Shown here in pieces: positions 9,420 to 22,554 of a DNA stretch of 57,535 nt (position 1 is its first letter; each line of letters opens with the position of its first letter). A program made the position numbers and the translations under genes. Source of the DNA: Nitrospirota bacterium (GTDB taxonomy: Bacteria; Nitrospirota; Thermodesulfovibrionia; Thermodesulfovibrionales; SM23-35). The notes below the pieces were generated by a model. The model searched no databases and was not told the origin of the DNA. It saw nothing but the letters and a program-made list of their open reading frames with translations. The stretch is taken from assembly GCA_040754395.1 (NCBI GenBank), contig JBFMCL010000022.1, positions 1 to 57,535 of the forward strand, read 5' to 3'.

Positions 9420-9533
9420 TCATGCTGTTAAGGCATGCAATGCACGCTGCCTGTAGACTGCGGCTGAAGCGGATGTCCCGAATGCAGCACTCTTTCTTCT
9501 GCTGATTGTTACGTTATAATATCAGATTATCCG

Positions 9534-12344
9534 ATGAATATATACAGCCTGATTAAAGATGCATCCCTTGCGACTCCTGATCCGGAGAGATCGGAAAAGA
9601 ATCTTTTCAGGATCCTTCGGGAATTTCCGGAACTGATCGCAGCGCATGAAGCAGAAATCGGCCGCATTGCGGTATTGTGTGCCTACAGCCAGTTTCTTGC
9701 CGATTACTGCGTAAAAAACCCGGCATCGCTCTCACATGCGCTGACATATTCCGGAGGGCCGAGAAAAAAGGAGGAAATCCTGGAGGAAGCCCGCAGTCAA
9801 TATGCGTCGTTTGCACATGAAGAAAACCCTGCGCTCTATAAACAGCGCGCAATCGCGCTCCTCCGTAATGTGAAAAAGGAAAACCTCCTCCTTATCACAT
9901 TGCGGGATGTATCGGGCATTACACACCTGAATGAATATATGGCAGGACTTACCAGCCTTGCTGATGCGATTATTGAGCTTGCGCTTGATATTGCATTCAC
10001 AATGATGAGGAGAAGATCCGGCCTGCTTCGGGACAATGCCTTTTCCCTTATCGGTATGGGGAAACTCGGCGCCGGTGAACTGAATTACAGTTCTGATATC
10101 GATATCATTACCGTTTTCCGTTCAGACAGCGGCAGTTCCACCGGGACGCTGAATCCTTTCGGAATACGGCAAAACACTATCTCTTCTCATGAATACTATT
10201 GTACGCTCATCGAAATACTCACAACCCTTCTTCAGCTGCCGACCGAAGACGGTATAGCCTACCGGGTGGACCTCAGGCTGAGGCCGAACGGCCAGAAAGG
10301 TTCTTTATCCCTTTCGCTGAATACATACCGTGCCTATTATGAAGCATGGGGCAAGACATGGGAGAGAATGGCCCTTATCCGCGCCAGACACGTAGCAGGA
10401 GATCATTCATTGAGCGGGGAATTCCTGTCTGCAATCGAGCCGTTTGTCTGGAAAAAATCGACTGATTACAGTGATATCGAAGAGGTGAAGGAACTCAAGA
10501 AAAGGATTGATGCCGCATATGGCATGAGCGATATAAAACGGGGCTACGGTGGCATAAGGGAAATAGAATTCTTTGTCCAGACATTCCAGCTCCTGTACGG
10601 AGGAGAAAAGCGCAGTTTACGGGCAAGGCTGCTGACAGATGCGCTTGAGGTACTGAAGACCGAGGAGTTTCTGACCGCAGGCGAGACAGCATTTCTTTCT
10701 GATAGCTATTATTTCCTGCGGAGGATAGAACATATCCTCCAGATGAGAGATGATATGCAGACATATTCGCTTCCCTCGGATTCCGGAGAACTCGCAATAC
10801 TTGCAAGAAAGATGCATTTTGAGGGGGAATCCGAATTTTCAGCAGCTCTTCGCCTGAAAAGACTGAAGATAAGGGATATGTACAACTCTCTCCTTGGCGG
10901 TCCGGGAACCGCGCAGGATGACATGGTAACACTCACCGAACAGCTGCCCGAGGATTCAATGCTCGACTATATTGCCTTCAAAGGTTTCAGGAAACCTGAT
11001 GCTGCCCTGAAGAATCTCAGAAATCTTCTCGAACAGATATCCATCGGCAAGACCCTCAGAGAAAGAAACCTCCTGAGAAAAACACTGCCTCCTTTTCTCG
11101 AACTGACAGTAAAATCCGTACACAAAGACAGGGCTCTGGGTATGCTCGTCTCCTTCATTCAGAAGATCGGCAACCATGAATCCTATATCGACCTCCTGCT
11201 GCAGCGAGCCGATACAAGAGAGATACTGATCACCACATTCTCGGCCAGCACATTGCTGACACGAATGCTGTTAAGCCTTGATAACCTTGAAGGTATCTTT
11301 GAATATCCGGATTTCCGCGCTGACCATTCTGCACTTCTTGACCGTCTCACAGGCGCTCTCGAACGGAGCGATAACCCCTTGGGTGTGATAAGACAATTCA
11401 AATACATGGAAGAATTGAAAACGTGCATGCTGTTCCTTAAGGGCTCTCTTGACGCACACGGACTTTCACATTTGCTGACCGCTCTCGCGGATACGATAAT
11501 AAAATCGTTGACCCGCCATCTGGACATCCATGAAGGTTTCGCGGTCATAGGCCTTGGAGCGTTGGGCGCTCATGAACTGAACGTCGGCTCTGATCTCGAT
11601 CTCATGTTCATTCATGCCAGGGAAGGAACAGTATCCTCTGAAAAGAACCCAGCGGCAGACATAATAAGGTTTCTTTCTGAATACACATCCGGAGGCTTTG
11701 CCTACAAAGTCGACATGCGCCTGAGACCTGATGGCGCAAAGGGAATACTCGTCAATGATCTTGAAGGTTATGAAAGCTATTATGCCAGAAATGCGCAGCC
11801 ATGGGAGATCCAGTCACTGTTAAGGGCACGTCCTCTGGCAGGCGATACGAGACTGTCAGAAGCGTTCGACCATATGAAAAAACGGATAATATCCAGCAGG
11901 GGACCAGCGATCAAGGGCTCCGATATGCGTAGCATGAGGACGAGAATCATAAATCAGATATCAAAGGAGTCTGCCGGCGCAGATCTGAAAAACGGTCCCG
12001 GCGGCATCAAGGAAATTGAATTCCTCATCCAGTATCTCCAGATCAAGCATGCTGCGGAGTGCCCCTCCCTCATCACGCAGAACACCTCCGCTGCGGCCGA
12101 GCAGCTGAAAATCAACGGATTTCTTGACGAGAAGACAGCAGGCATGCTGTTATCAGCCCATGGCCTTCTGAAAACCCTGGACACGATACTTCGCCTCAAT
12201 GAAGAGAACGTCCTCAAGAATAATTCTGAGATTGTTGATATAATACTCTCGTTCCTCGGTCTCCCTTCAGGAGATGTGCTTTTTCAACAGGTCAAAGATA
12301 CCCGTGAGAAGGTGCTCAGGATATCAAAAAAAATTTATGCATGA
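9534..12344 (+). CDS. glnE: Bifunctional glutamine synthetase adenylyltransferase/deadenylylase
   Basis: 936 residues with the two-headed architecture of GlnE. The N-terminal deadenylylase half has the nucleotidyltransferase motif MGKLGAGELNYSSDIDI (about 177-193). The C-terminal adenylylase half has GLGALGAHELNVGSDLDL (about 672-690). Each is followed by the KRGYGGIREIEF / KNGPGGIKEIEF helix typical of the family. Both acidic DxD pairs are present, so both activities should be intact. A TATAAT at 9515-9520 lies 13 bases from the ATG, giving a leader of only about seven bases and no ribosome binding site. The target GlnA is two genes downstream. Confidence 0.95.
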   Translation: MNIYSLIKDASLATPDPERSEKNLFRILREFPELIAAHEAEIGRIAVLCAYSQFLADYCVKNPASLSHALTYSGGPRKKEEILEEARSQYASFAHEENPALYKQRAIALLRNVKKENLLLITLRDVSGITHLNEYMAGLTSLADAIIELALDIAFTMMRRRSGLLRDNAFSLIGMGKLGAGELNYSSDIDIITVFRSDSGSSTGTLNPFGIRQNTISSHEYYCTLIEILTTLLQLPTEDGIAYRVDLRLRPNGQKGSLSLSLNTYRAYYEAWGKTWERMALIRARHVAGDHSLSGEFLSAIEPFVWKKSTDYSDIEEVKELKKRIDAAYGMSDIKRGYGGIREIEFFVQTFQLLYGGEKRSLRARLLTDALEVLKTEEFLTAGETAFLSDSYYFLRRIEHILQMRDDMQTYSLPSDSGELAILARKMHFEGESEFSAALRLKRLKIRDMYNSLLGGPGTAQDDMVTLTEQLPEDSMLDYIAFKGFRKPDAALKNLRNLLEQISIGKTLRERNLLRKTLPPFLELTVKSVHKDRALGMLVSFIQKIGNHESYIDLLLQRADTREILITTFSASTLLTRMLLSLDNLEGIFEYPDFRADHSALLDRLTGALERSDNPLGVIRQFKYMEELKTCMLFLKGSLDAHGLSHLLTALADTIIKSLTRHLDIHEGFAVIGLGALGAHELNVGSDLDLMFIHAREGTVSSEKNPAADIIRFLSEYTSGGFAYKVDMRLRPDGAKGILVNDLEGYESYYARNAQPWEIQSLLRARPLAGDTRLSEAFDHMKKRIISSRGPAIKGSDMRSMRTRIINQISKESAGADLKNGPGGIKEIEFLIQYLQIKHAAECPSLITQNTSAAAEQLKINGFLDEKTAGMLLSAHGLLKTLDTILRLNEENVLKNNSEIVDIILSFLGLPSGDVLFQQVKDTREKVLRISKKIYA

Positions 12345-12359
12345 CGGAAATAAACTAAA

Positions 12360-13055
12360 ATGGCGGTACTGATACTCAAAAACATCCCCACGGAAGGCCC
12401 GGGGTCAATAGAGGATTATCTCCTGCAGGCACATACCGCTTACAGTATCGTCGAACTCGGCGCTGGAGAAACTCCTCCGTCGCTCGAAAAATTCACTTCA
12501 CTGGTAATCCTCGGCGGTCCCATGAGTGTGTATGAGATGGAGAACTATCCCCATCTTCTTACCGGATCGCGTATTATCAGGGAAGCGCTGAACAGGGAAA
12601 TGAGTATCCTTGGCATATGCCTCGGAGCGCAGATGATCGCTCATTGCCTTGGAGCAGACGTGTATGCCGGGTCAGAAAAAGAAATCGGCTGGCATCATAT
12701 CGAACTGACAGGGGAAGGCCTGAAAGATCCCCTTATGAGAAAGCTTGCCATCCACCCGCAGGTCGGAGATTTCTGGAGAAAATTCAAGGTATTCCACTGG
12801 CATGGTGACACATTCGACCTTCCTCCCGGGGCAATGCTCCTTGCAAGCTCAAAACTGTTCAGGCATCAGGCATTCAGGTTCGGTTCCAGGGCTTATGCGT
12901 TCCAGTTCCATATTGAAGTGACCGCTGAGATGATACATGAGTGGTTTCAGGAATCGCCGGAACTGGGCCGAATGACACAGGAAACTGAAAGGATATACAG
13001 TGAATATGCCGGAAGGGCAAGAAATTTCTATAAAAATTTTTTCCGTAAAGGGTAA
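12360..13055 (+). CDS. Class I glutamine amidotransferase (GMP-synthase-like)
   Basis: 231-residue stand-alone GATase-1 domain. The catalytic triad is visible: nucleophile C87 in GICLGAQ, H184 and E186 in QFHIEV. Such proteins are often annotated as GMP synthase-like, but the true ammonia acceptor is unknown. It sits 15 bases after glnE and 23 bases before glnA, inside a nitrogen-assimilation run, so it may recycle glutamine nitrogen or hydrolyse gamma-glutamyl compounds; that is inference. No ATP-pyrophosphatase domain follows, so it is not a complete GuaA. Confidence 0.85.
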   Translation: MAVLILKNIPTEGPGSIEDYLLQAHTAYSIVELGAGETPPSLEKFTSLVILGGPMSVYEMENYPHLLTGSRIIREALNREMSILGICLGAQMIAHCLGADVYAGSEKEIGWHHIELTGEGLKDPLMRKLAIHPQVGDFWRKFKVFHWHGDTFDLPPGAMLLASSKLFRHQAFRFGSRAYAFQFHIEVTAEMIHEWFQESPELGRMTQETERIYSEYAGRARNFYKNFFRKG

Positions 13056-13078
13056 AAACCGCAACAGGAGGGAATAAC

Positions 13079-14434
13079 ATGCCGACAGCAAAGATCAAGA
13101 AGATTGGTCCGAAACCGAGAGATAAAAAGGATGTCATGGAGCTGGCAAAAAAACATAATGTGAAATTTATCAGGCTCTGGTTTACAGATATCCACGGTCA
13201 GCTGAAGAGTTTCGCCGTACCTATAGATGAGCTCGAATTCGCCTTCAATGAAGGAATGGGATTTGACGGTTCGTCTATAAAGGGATTTGCCAGGATCGAT
13301 GAGAGCGACATGATTGCGAGGCCTGATCCGTCGACATTCGTTATCCTTCCATGGAGGCCGAAGGAAAAAGCTGTCGCAAGGGTTTTCTGTGATATTTATG
13401 AACCCGACGGTTCACCATATAAGGGGGATCCAAGATATATCCTGAAGATAAATCTCGAAAAGGCAAAAAAGAAAGGGTTTACCATGTATGTGGGACCGGA
13501 ACTCGAGTATTTTTATTTCAAAAACGATAAAGGGACAGAGACACTCGATGAAGGCGGGTATTTCGACTATCCCCTTGATGCGGCCGAAGATCTCAGGCGC
13601 GACACCATACTCGCCCTCGAGACAATGGGGATTAAAGTCGAGTATTCCCATCACGAGGTTGCGCATTCTCAGCATGAGATTGATCTCAGATATGAAGATG
13701 CCCTCACCATGGCCGATATCGTGATCACTCACAGGATCATCGTAAAGGAGATCGCCAAGCAATACAATGTCTATGCCACATTCATGCCAAAACCGATCTA
13801 CGGACAGAATGGCAGCGGCATGCACACACATCAGTCCCTTTTCAGGGGAAACCAGAATGCGTTTTTTGATCCTAAGGATCAATACTTCCTGTCGGATATC
13901 GCAAAGAAATATATTGCCGGACTCCTGATGCATGTAAAAGAAATTACTCTCGTGCTGAACCAGTGGGTGAATTCCTATAAAAGACTCGTTCCCGGCTTTG
14001 AGGCGCCTGTCTATATCTGCTGGGCCAGAAGGAACAGATCAACGCTTGTGAGGGTTCCGCTCTATAAACCGGGCAAAGAGAAGGCTACCCGTATCGAACT
14101 CCGTTCGCCCGATCCTGCCTGCAATCCCTATCTTGCCTTTTCCTGTATGCTGAACGCGGGTCTTAAAGGTATCGAGAAAGGCTACAAGCTTCCCGAGCCA
14201 ATGGAAATGGATGTGTACCACCTGACAGAAGAAGAGCGGCGGAAATACAATATCGATACCCTTCCCGGCAGCCTTAACAGGGCTCTTGAGGTCGCGGCAG
14301 AGAGCGATCTCCTGAGAGAAGCGCTCGGAGACCATATTTTCGAACAGCTGATCATGAGCAAATCAGTCGAATGGGATGAGTACAGGATCAGGATTCACCC
14401 ATATGAACTGCAGCGATATCTCCCGATTCTGTAG
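13079..14434 (+). CDS. glnA: Glutamine synthetase type I, short form
   Basis: 451 residues. Condenses glutamate and ammonia with ATP. Core motifs are present: the N-terminal FDGSSIKGF, the GPELEYF metal-site strand, the HEVAHSQHEIDLRY block, the GQNGSGMHTHQSLF segment and NRSTLVRVP. The length lacks the roughly 25-residue insertion typical of the GSI-beta forms. Even so a tyrosine (Y380) occupies the position of the adenylylated loop tyrosine, as DVYHLTEEER, and GlnE is encoded two genes upstream. A GGAGG ribosome binding site precedes the ATG. Likely controlled by PII/GlnE; no sigma-54 promoter was found immediately upstream. Confidence 0.96.
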   Translation: MPTAKIKKIGPKPRDKKDVMELAKKHNVKFIRLWFTDIHGQLKSFAVPIDELEFAFNEGMGFDGSSIKGFARIDESDMIARPDPSTFVILPWRPKEKAVARVFCDIYEPDGSPYKGDPRYILKINLEKAKKKGFTMYVGPELEYFYFKNDKGTETLDEGGYFDYPLDAAEDLRRDTILALETMGIKVEYSHHEVAHSQHEIDLRYEDALTMADIVITHRIIVKEIAKQYNVYATFMPKPIYGQNGSGMHTHQSLFRGNQNAFFDPKDQYFLSDIAKKYIAGLLMHVKEITLVLNQWVNSYKRLVPGFEAPVYICWARRNRSTLVRVPLYKPGKEKATRIELRSPDPACNPYLAFSCMLNAGLKGIEKGYKLPEPMEMDVYHLTEEERRKYNIDTLPGSLNRALEVAAESDLLREALGDHIFEQLIMSKSVEWDEYRIRIHPYELQRYLPIL

Positions 14435-14620
14435 CGCGTTCCCTGTGCTTTACTGAGAGGAACTCAGACGGGGCAACTCTCGTGAGTCGTGATGGTGCTC
14501 TATGTCCGGGTGCGGGAATTTATTCAACACAGAATCCAATTCCTTTTTGTAGCGTTTAAATAAAAATTTCTCTCAGATTCCGTTCTTCAATACATGCAAA
14601 TGCAGTAATAAAACAACATA

Positions 14621-15304
14621 CTATATCCTGTTTACAAATGCCTGAATGTTTTCTTTCTCGCTGATTTCAACAGATAACTTTTCAGCCGGTTCTCTTTCCA
14701 TGAATTCACCTATGAGCACAATATGCAGCATTTTATCCTTACCTGTTTCCGAGAGTTTTATATATGCGTTGTATCCTCTGTCTTCAAGCTGCTTTCTGAG
14801 CGCCTGTGCCTCGGCCATGTGTCTGAAGCAGCCTGCCTGCACCACGAACTTCTCCTTCGGAGGATTTAATGCGACGAATACCTCAAGACCGGTTTTCTGT
14901 TGAATCTCTCCGGACATGTTCTCCGCATGCTTTCTGTCGGTAAATCTCCCGACAAGTACCCGGTGAACGGGTATATTGCCACGGTTTTCTGAAATGCGTA
15001 TATACGCCGGGTATCCCTTTTCTTCGATCTTTTGTCTGAGTGCCTGTGCATATGCAAATTGCTGGAAGGCTCCTGCCTGTACGACAAAAACGCCTTCAGA
15101 TAATTTCCGGCATTCCGGAACGTCACCCTTTGCCTGTTCACTTCCTTTCGGTCCACTCAAGACCGTCTCTGTATGTTTATCTTTCTGCGCAATCTGATAG
15201 GATGCGCAGGACACGGTGAACAGCAGAAGCAGCACTGAACAGCAATTCAGCAATAAAAGGATTCTGCTTTTTCCTTCATTATGGAAAAAACCGTCATCAG
15301 GCAT
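14621..15304 (-). CDS. Double SPOR-domain envelope protein
   Basis: 227 residues. One hydrophobic N-terminal segment (about residues 14-32) ends in a cysteine (TVSCAS) that resembles but does not perfectly fit a lipobox, so it is either a lipoprotein or membrane-anchored. Two SPOR repeats follow (about 70-145 and 150-225), each with the (F/V)VVQAG.F motif and a central RVLVG.F strand. SPOR domains bind glycan strands lacking stem peptides at division sites. A strong AAGGAGGATG-type ribosome binding site precedes the ATG. It lies 14 bases downstream of the CDF gene in the tgt-CDF-SPOR operon. Confidence 0.85.
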   Translation of the reverse strand: MPDDGFFHNEGKSRILLLLNCCSVLLLLFTVSCASYQIAQKDKHTETVLSGPKGSEQAKGDVPECRKLSEGVFVVQAGAFQQFAYAQALRQKIEEKGYPAYIRISENRGNIPVHRVLVGRFTDRKHAENMSGEIQQKTGLEVFVALNPPKEKFVVQAGCFRHMAEAQALRKQLEDRGYNAYIKLSETGKDKMLHIVLIGEFMEREPAEKLSVEISEKENIQAFVNRI

Positions 15305-15318
15305 AATTTCATCCTCCT

Positions 15319-17336
<2,018 letters not shown>

Positions 17337-17395
17337 TCAGGGAAATCACGGAACAGGCGGTTTGATAGAGTTTTATTCCATCTGCGACATAAAAC

Positions 17396-17467
17396 ATTTT
17401 CCATGGTTTTGCGGGAGGTAAGGGGAAAAAGGCATTCCGTTACCTCCCGCTCCCGTACATGGAAAAT
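17396..17467. repeat. Nested inverted repeat, probable terminator or regulatory hairpin
   Basis: An outer perfect 10-bp arm pair (17396-17405 and 17458-17467, ATTTTCCATG/CATGGAAAAT) encloses an inner perfect 11-bp pair (17411-17421 and 17440-17450, GCGGGAGGTAA/TTACCTCCCGC). It begins directly after the stop codon of the DUF4139 gene on the minus strand and could end that transcript, although no U-run follows. Confidence 0.6.
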
Positions 17468-18925
17468 TCAGAATCTCATCCTCACCCTGTAGGAAACCTT
17501 CACCTCTTTGTCTTTTGGCACCGGCACGTTGAACTCGGCAGTAAACGCCTCCGTCTTTTCATGCTTGTGTGATGCGCTGAGCATCGTCCAGTCACCGGGG
17601 ATCGGCTCGACCACCCTTACCGTCACATCTTCCTTCTTGTGGTTTCTGAGTGAAATCTCAAAGCCCGCTTCGTACGTATCTGAGGCAATCTTTTTCCAGT
17701 CTGTCTGTTTGCGGCTCCCAACGACATCGAACGCATCCCCGAGTTTCACCCTGACCTTCTCGTCTTTCGGCGTATGGTCTATCGAATCCTCGCCGACAAA
17801 CTGCAGGCTTTTTTCACTGTCATACTTGTATACACGCACCGTGCCCTTTGGCAGCGGAATACCAAGATTATGCGTTTTCTTGTTTTCAATTTCGATAAAT
17901 ACGCCGACCTTCTGGTGCGATATGACCTCTCCGTACTGGCTGTAATAATAATATGTGGCTCCGCGGTAGAGCAGTTCCTTCCTGACCGGAATGTCGCTGC
18001 TGTGAACAAGGCTTATCTGCTTTATCTGATTTTCCTTGACTGTAGCGGGTCTCTCAAGGGTATAGATATGGTATTCGAAAAATTCCTCCTCCTTGAACTG
18101 CGGCGCTGCAGGTTTTGCCGCAACTTCAGCCATCCGCAGCATCTTGTCCCGGTATTCATTTTCATCCCTGACCCTGTTCACGTCTCCCGCCACAAGTTTC
18201 AGCTTTGCGTTCCTGTATGCGGTTCCGCTTTTGTTGTCGATCGTGACCCAGCCGGAAAGGTCTGCCTTGTCATCTCTTTCATTCAGGGTGACGACGTAAT
18301 CCGATCGCCAGTTGATGCCGTTTGTGAGATATGATGCCTCAATCCTCTGTGCCGAGGACAGCTGGTTCTCGACAAGCCATACTAGGGTGGGTTTTGAGAT
18401 AAGGTTCTCGGGAACACCGGGGAAAATGATCCTGCCGGGATGTCCGAATGTAATCTCGTCGCCGATTTTGAAGATCGGTCCCCCGTTATTCGACAGCAGG
18501 GTCGCCGTTACAATCTCCTCTCTTTCAGAATAGGGATTTTTGTAATAGAGCTTCACTTCTCTCCCCACATACTTGTCGAGGAGTTTCTGCGGATTGAGAA
18601 GGTCATACTCATAGTTCTGTTCGAGAATCTGCAGGCTGCCCGGATCAGCCAGTGATTTGATATGCACGCTCGTCGGGATGATCTGTGAAGCGACATCCAT
18701 AAACCTCAATTCCCCAGTTCCCCGAAAAAGCGGTATCTCCCGCTGGTCTTTCACCAGACCGAGGTTGACATTATATATGGTTACCGCCACTCCCGTCTGT
18801 TCATCCAGTCCTGTCGAATGGGCATCCGAAGTTTCTCCTGACTTCCCGGCACCCGCAACCGCCCCATAGCCAAAGCTGAGCGCGATCAGCAGAACCATCA
18901 CAAAAAGCGCCTTCTTTCTCGTCAT
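17468..18925 (-). CDS. Secreted DUF4139 domain protein
   Basis: 485 residues with an N-terminal signal peptide (basic MTRKK, hydrophobic stretch to about residue 25, Ala-rich cleavage zone). The rest is the DUF4139 beta-rich fold (PF13598), recognisable from the segment LTNGINWRSDYVVTL through YRNAKLKLVAGDVNRV and the closing VSYRVRMRF. Function is unknown; related proteins are exported or surface-associated. The ATG at 18925 is spaced six bases from AGGAGG; a GTG one codon earlier is too close. Monocistronic by appearance and divergent from ettA. Confidence 0.8.
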   Translation of the reverse strand: MTRKKALFVMVLLIALSFGYGAVAGAGKSGETSDAHSTGLDEQTGVAVTIYNVNLGLVKDQREIPLFRGTGELRFMDVASQIIPTSVHIKSLADPGSLQILEQNYEYDLLNPQKLLDKYVGREVKLYYKNPYSEREEIVTATLLSNNGGPIFKIGDEITFGHPGRIIFPGVPENLISKPTLVWLVENQLSSAQRIEASYLTNGINWRSDYVVTLNERDDKADLSGWVTIDNKSGTAYRNAKLKLVAGDVNRVRDENEYRDKMLRMAEVAAKPAAPQFKEEEFFEYHIYTLERPATVKENQIKQISLVHSSDIPVRKELLYRGATYYYYSQYGEVISHQKVGVFIEIENKKTHNLGIPLPKGTVRVYKYDSEKSLQFVGEDSIDHTPKDEKVRVKLGDAFDVVGSRKQTDWKKIASDTYEAGFEISLRNHKKEDVTVRVVEPIPGDWTMLSASHKHEKTEAFTAEFNVPVPKDKEVKVSYRVRMRF

Positions 18926-19082
18926 CACAATCCTCCTGTAAAAATGTAGTTACTGTGATATTAGACAGCCCATTTCCTGAAAAAGTTCCCTTTCATGAAA
19001 ATCAGCATTTCAGTCCGTATGGTATACTTATCTTTCAGTTTAGAATGTATTACAGTACCCTGAATGAAAGGATATTCACAAG

Positions 19083-20768
<1,686 letters not shown>

Positions 20769-21182
20769 GACTCCGCAGCAGCTTTCGCATACTTCTGAAC
20801 TTATCCCTGCTGCGTGCTGCTTTCGTATATTGCCGGTCAGACGATCCTGATTATGAATACTGCTGCCCCTGTATCTCCTGCCTGTATTCAGCATTCTGAA
20901 TCCTCATGCGTATTACGGAGAAAAAATGTTCTCATCCATATTATTCATAAAATTGGTTATAGAAAATTGGTTATAGCGGCTGAGGATAGCGTATTTGCGC
21001 GGATTCTTTTGCTGATAGTCAAATGCAATATATAAAAACAAAGAGGCAAAAGTCTCGCAGGGAGGAACGACTGAGAATAAGCAAAAATACTCTGTCCTCA
21101 GGATAAGCAGAAAAATGTATGAATAATATGTTCTAAAATAGTATGAATGAGCATCATATTCTGCATTCATTAAGGAGAACCC
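20769..21182. other. Intergenic stretch with a 14-bp tandem duplication
   Basis: No convincing gene in 414 bases. AAAATTGGTTATAG occurs twice in tandem at 20949-20976. A possible 16-codon hydrophobic reading (20926-20976) has an ACGGAG nine bases upstream but is too short to call. A longer open frame on the minus strand crosses the start of two real genes and lacks protein character. Confidence 0.5.
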
Positions 21183-21386
21183 ATGGCAAAGTATACCGCA
21201 CCTCTTGACGAAGCTACACGCCAGAGGATTCTTGCATTGCCGAAGGGAGTGAAGTTTTCCGCTTTCATGAAAAAGGCAATCTGCATATTTGTGGAAGAGC
21301 TCGAGAAAAACCCTGATCTTACTCCGGAAAATTTCGTCATTACGGTTTCTGCAAGAAAAGATCACACAGACAGGAAAAAACCATAG
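21183..21386 (+). CDS. Small hypothetical protein
   Basis: 67 residues, charged and probably alpha-helical, no cysteine pair or membrane segment. It is preceded by a good TAAGGAG spaced seven bases from the ATG and ends five bases before the RNA methyltransferase start, so it is most likely a real first gene of that operon. I do not recognise the family. The residues KFSAFMKKAICIFVEELEK suggest an amphipathic helix that could mediate protein contacts. Confidence 0.6.
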   Translation: MAKYTAPLDEATRQRILALPKGVKFSAFMKKAICIFVEELEKNPDLTPENFVITVSARKDHTDRKKP

Positions 21387-21390
21387 GTCA

Positions 21391-22554
21391 ATGGAGAAAA
21401 ACAGGATTCTGATCACCTGTGCGAAGGGAATAACACCATACTTAAAGAGTGAGGTCATTCAGCTTGGCTTTCCGGTGCTCTCTGAAACCGTCGCAGGGAT
21501 AGCGACCGAGGGAACCATGGAAGATACCTATCATCTGAATCTGCGTCTCCGTACCGGACACCGGGTCCTTTTCCTTGTCAGGGAGTTTCCTGCACGCGAT
21601 GCCGATGCGCTCTATGACTCCCTATCCAAAATTCCATGGGAGGAATACATCGCCGCAGACGGATACCTCTGTGTTACATCCAGCGTAGATAATCCGTTCA
21701 TCCGGGATACCCGATACGCGAATGTCAAATGCAAAGATGCCATTGTCGACAGGATAAGAAACAAGCGCGGCCAGCGGCCTGATTCGGGTTCTGATCAAAA
21801 CAGGACTGTGGTAAACCTCTACTGGAAGGACGATGCCTGTTCGGTATATTTTGATACATCCGGTGAACCCCTCTGCAGACGCGGCTACAGAAAAATCCCG
21901 ATGTCGGCACCCATGCAGGAGACCCTCGCGGCTGCCGTAATTCAGGCGACAGGATGGTCCGGAAAAGGTCAATTCATCAATCCCATGTGCGGCAGCGGAA
22001 CCCTTGCAATTGAGGCTGCCTTAATCGCCCTCAACAGGGCGCCGGGACTCCTGAGGGATAATTTCGGGTTCATGCACCTCAGGGGGTTCAACAACGCCCT
22101 CTGGAATGACATTCGCGCACAGGCAAAAAAAGAGGTTAGAAAAACCACCTCCTTCAGGATTATTGCCACTGACATTAACCGCAGGGCGACTGACTCGGCA
22201 AAAAAAAACGCAGAAGTTGCCGGGGTAGGACACGTCATCGAATTCGGCACATGTGCGTATTCCTCGACAGCCGTTCCCGGGGACGGCGGCATAATAATCC
22301 TGAATCCCGAATATGGAGAGAGAATGGGGAAACTCAGAGAGCTTGAGTCAGTCTACCGGGGGATTGGGGATTTCTTCAAGCAGAAATGCAGCGGGTACAA
22401 AGGATATCTCTTTACGGGAAACCCTGACCTCGCAAAAAAGGTGGGGCTGAGGACTAAGCGCAGACTTTTGTTTTATAACAGCGGGATAGAATGCAGGCTC
22501 CTTGAGTATGAACTCTACGAAGGGAGCAGGAAGGGGAAACACAGGAATGTGTGA
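21391..22554 (+). CDS. THUMP-domain class I RNA methyltransferase (RlmL N-half/YpsC-like)
   Basis: 387 residues. An N-terminal ferredoxin-like/THUMP RNA-binding region (about 1-165) precedes a Rossmann SAM-methyltransferase domain. The SAM loop reads NPMCGSGTLAIEAA, and the catalytic N(P)xY motif appears as NPEYGERMG, where RlmL-type enzymes have NPPYGER; the second proline is replaced by glutamate. This family makes m2G in 23S rRNA or tRNA. Its last eight bases overlap the next gene, implying translational coupling to a ferredoxin-type protein. Confidence 0.88.
   Translation: MEKNRILITCAKGITPYLKSEVIQLGFPVLSETVAGIATEGTMEDTYHLNLRLRTGHRVLFLVREFPARDADALYDSLSKIPWEEYIAADGYLCVTSSVDNPFIRDTRYANVKCKDAIVDRIRNKRGQRPDSGSDQNRTVVNLYWKDDACSVYFDTSGEPLCRRGYRKIPMSAPMQETLAAAVIQATGWSGKGQFINPMCGSGTLAIEAALIALNRAPGLLRDNFGFMHLRGFNNALWNDIRAQAKKEVRKTTSFRIIATDINRRATDSAKKNAEVAGVGHVIEFGTCAYSSTAVPGDGGIIILNPEYGERMGKLRELESVYRGIGDFFKQKCSGYKGYLFTGNPDLAKKVGLRTKRRLLFYNSGIECRLLEYELYEGSRKGKHRNV

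Noticed and set aside
9440-9465. Sigma-54 type -24/-12 site upstream of glnB on the minus strand
   Set aside because: GGCAG and TTGC are present but the gap between GG and GC is 11 bases rather than 10, which sigma-54 does not tolerate well.
21030-21180. Possible riboswitch in the leader before the small protein at 21183
   Set aside because: G-rich and A-rich pieces were compared with the GEMM c-di-GMP core and others, but the conserved loops and tetraloop receptor are missing.
20913-21458. Long minus-strand open frame of 181 codons
   Set aside because: It covers the starts of the small protein and methyltransferase genes, is rich in Phe, Tyr and Cys, and has no ribosome binding site; it is an antisense shadow.
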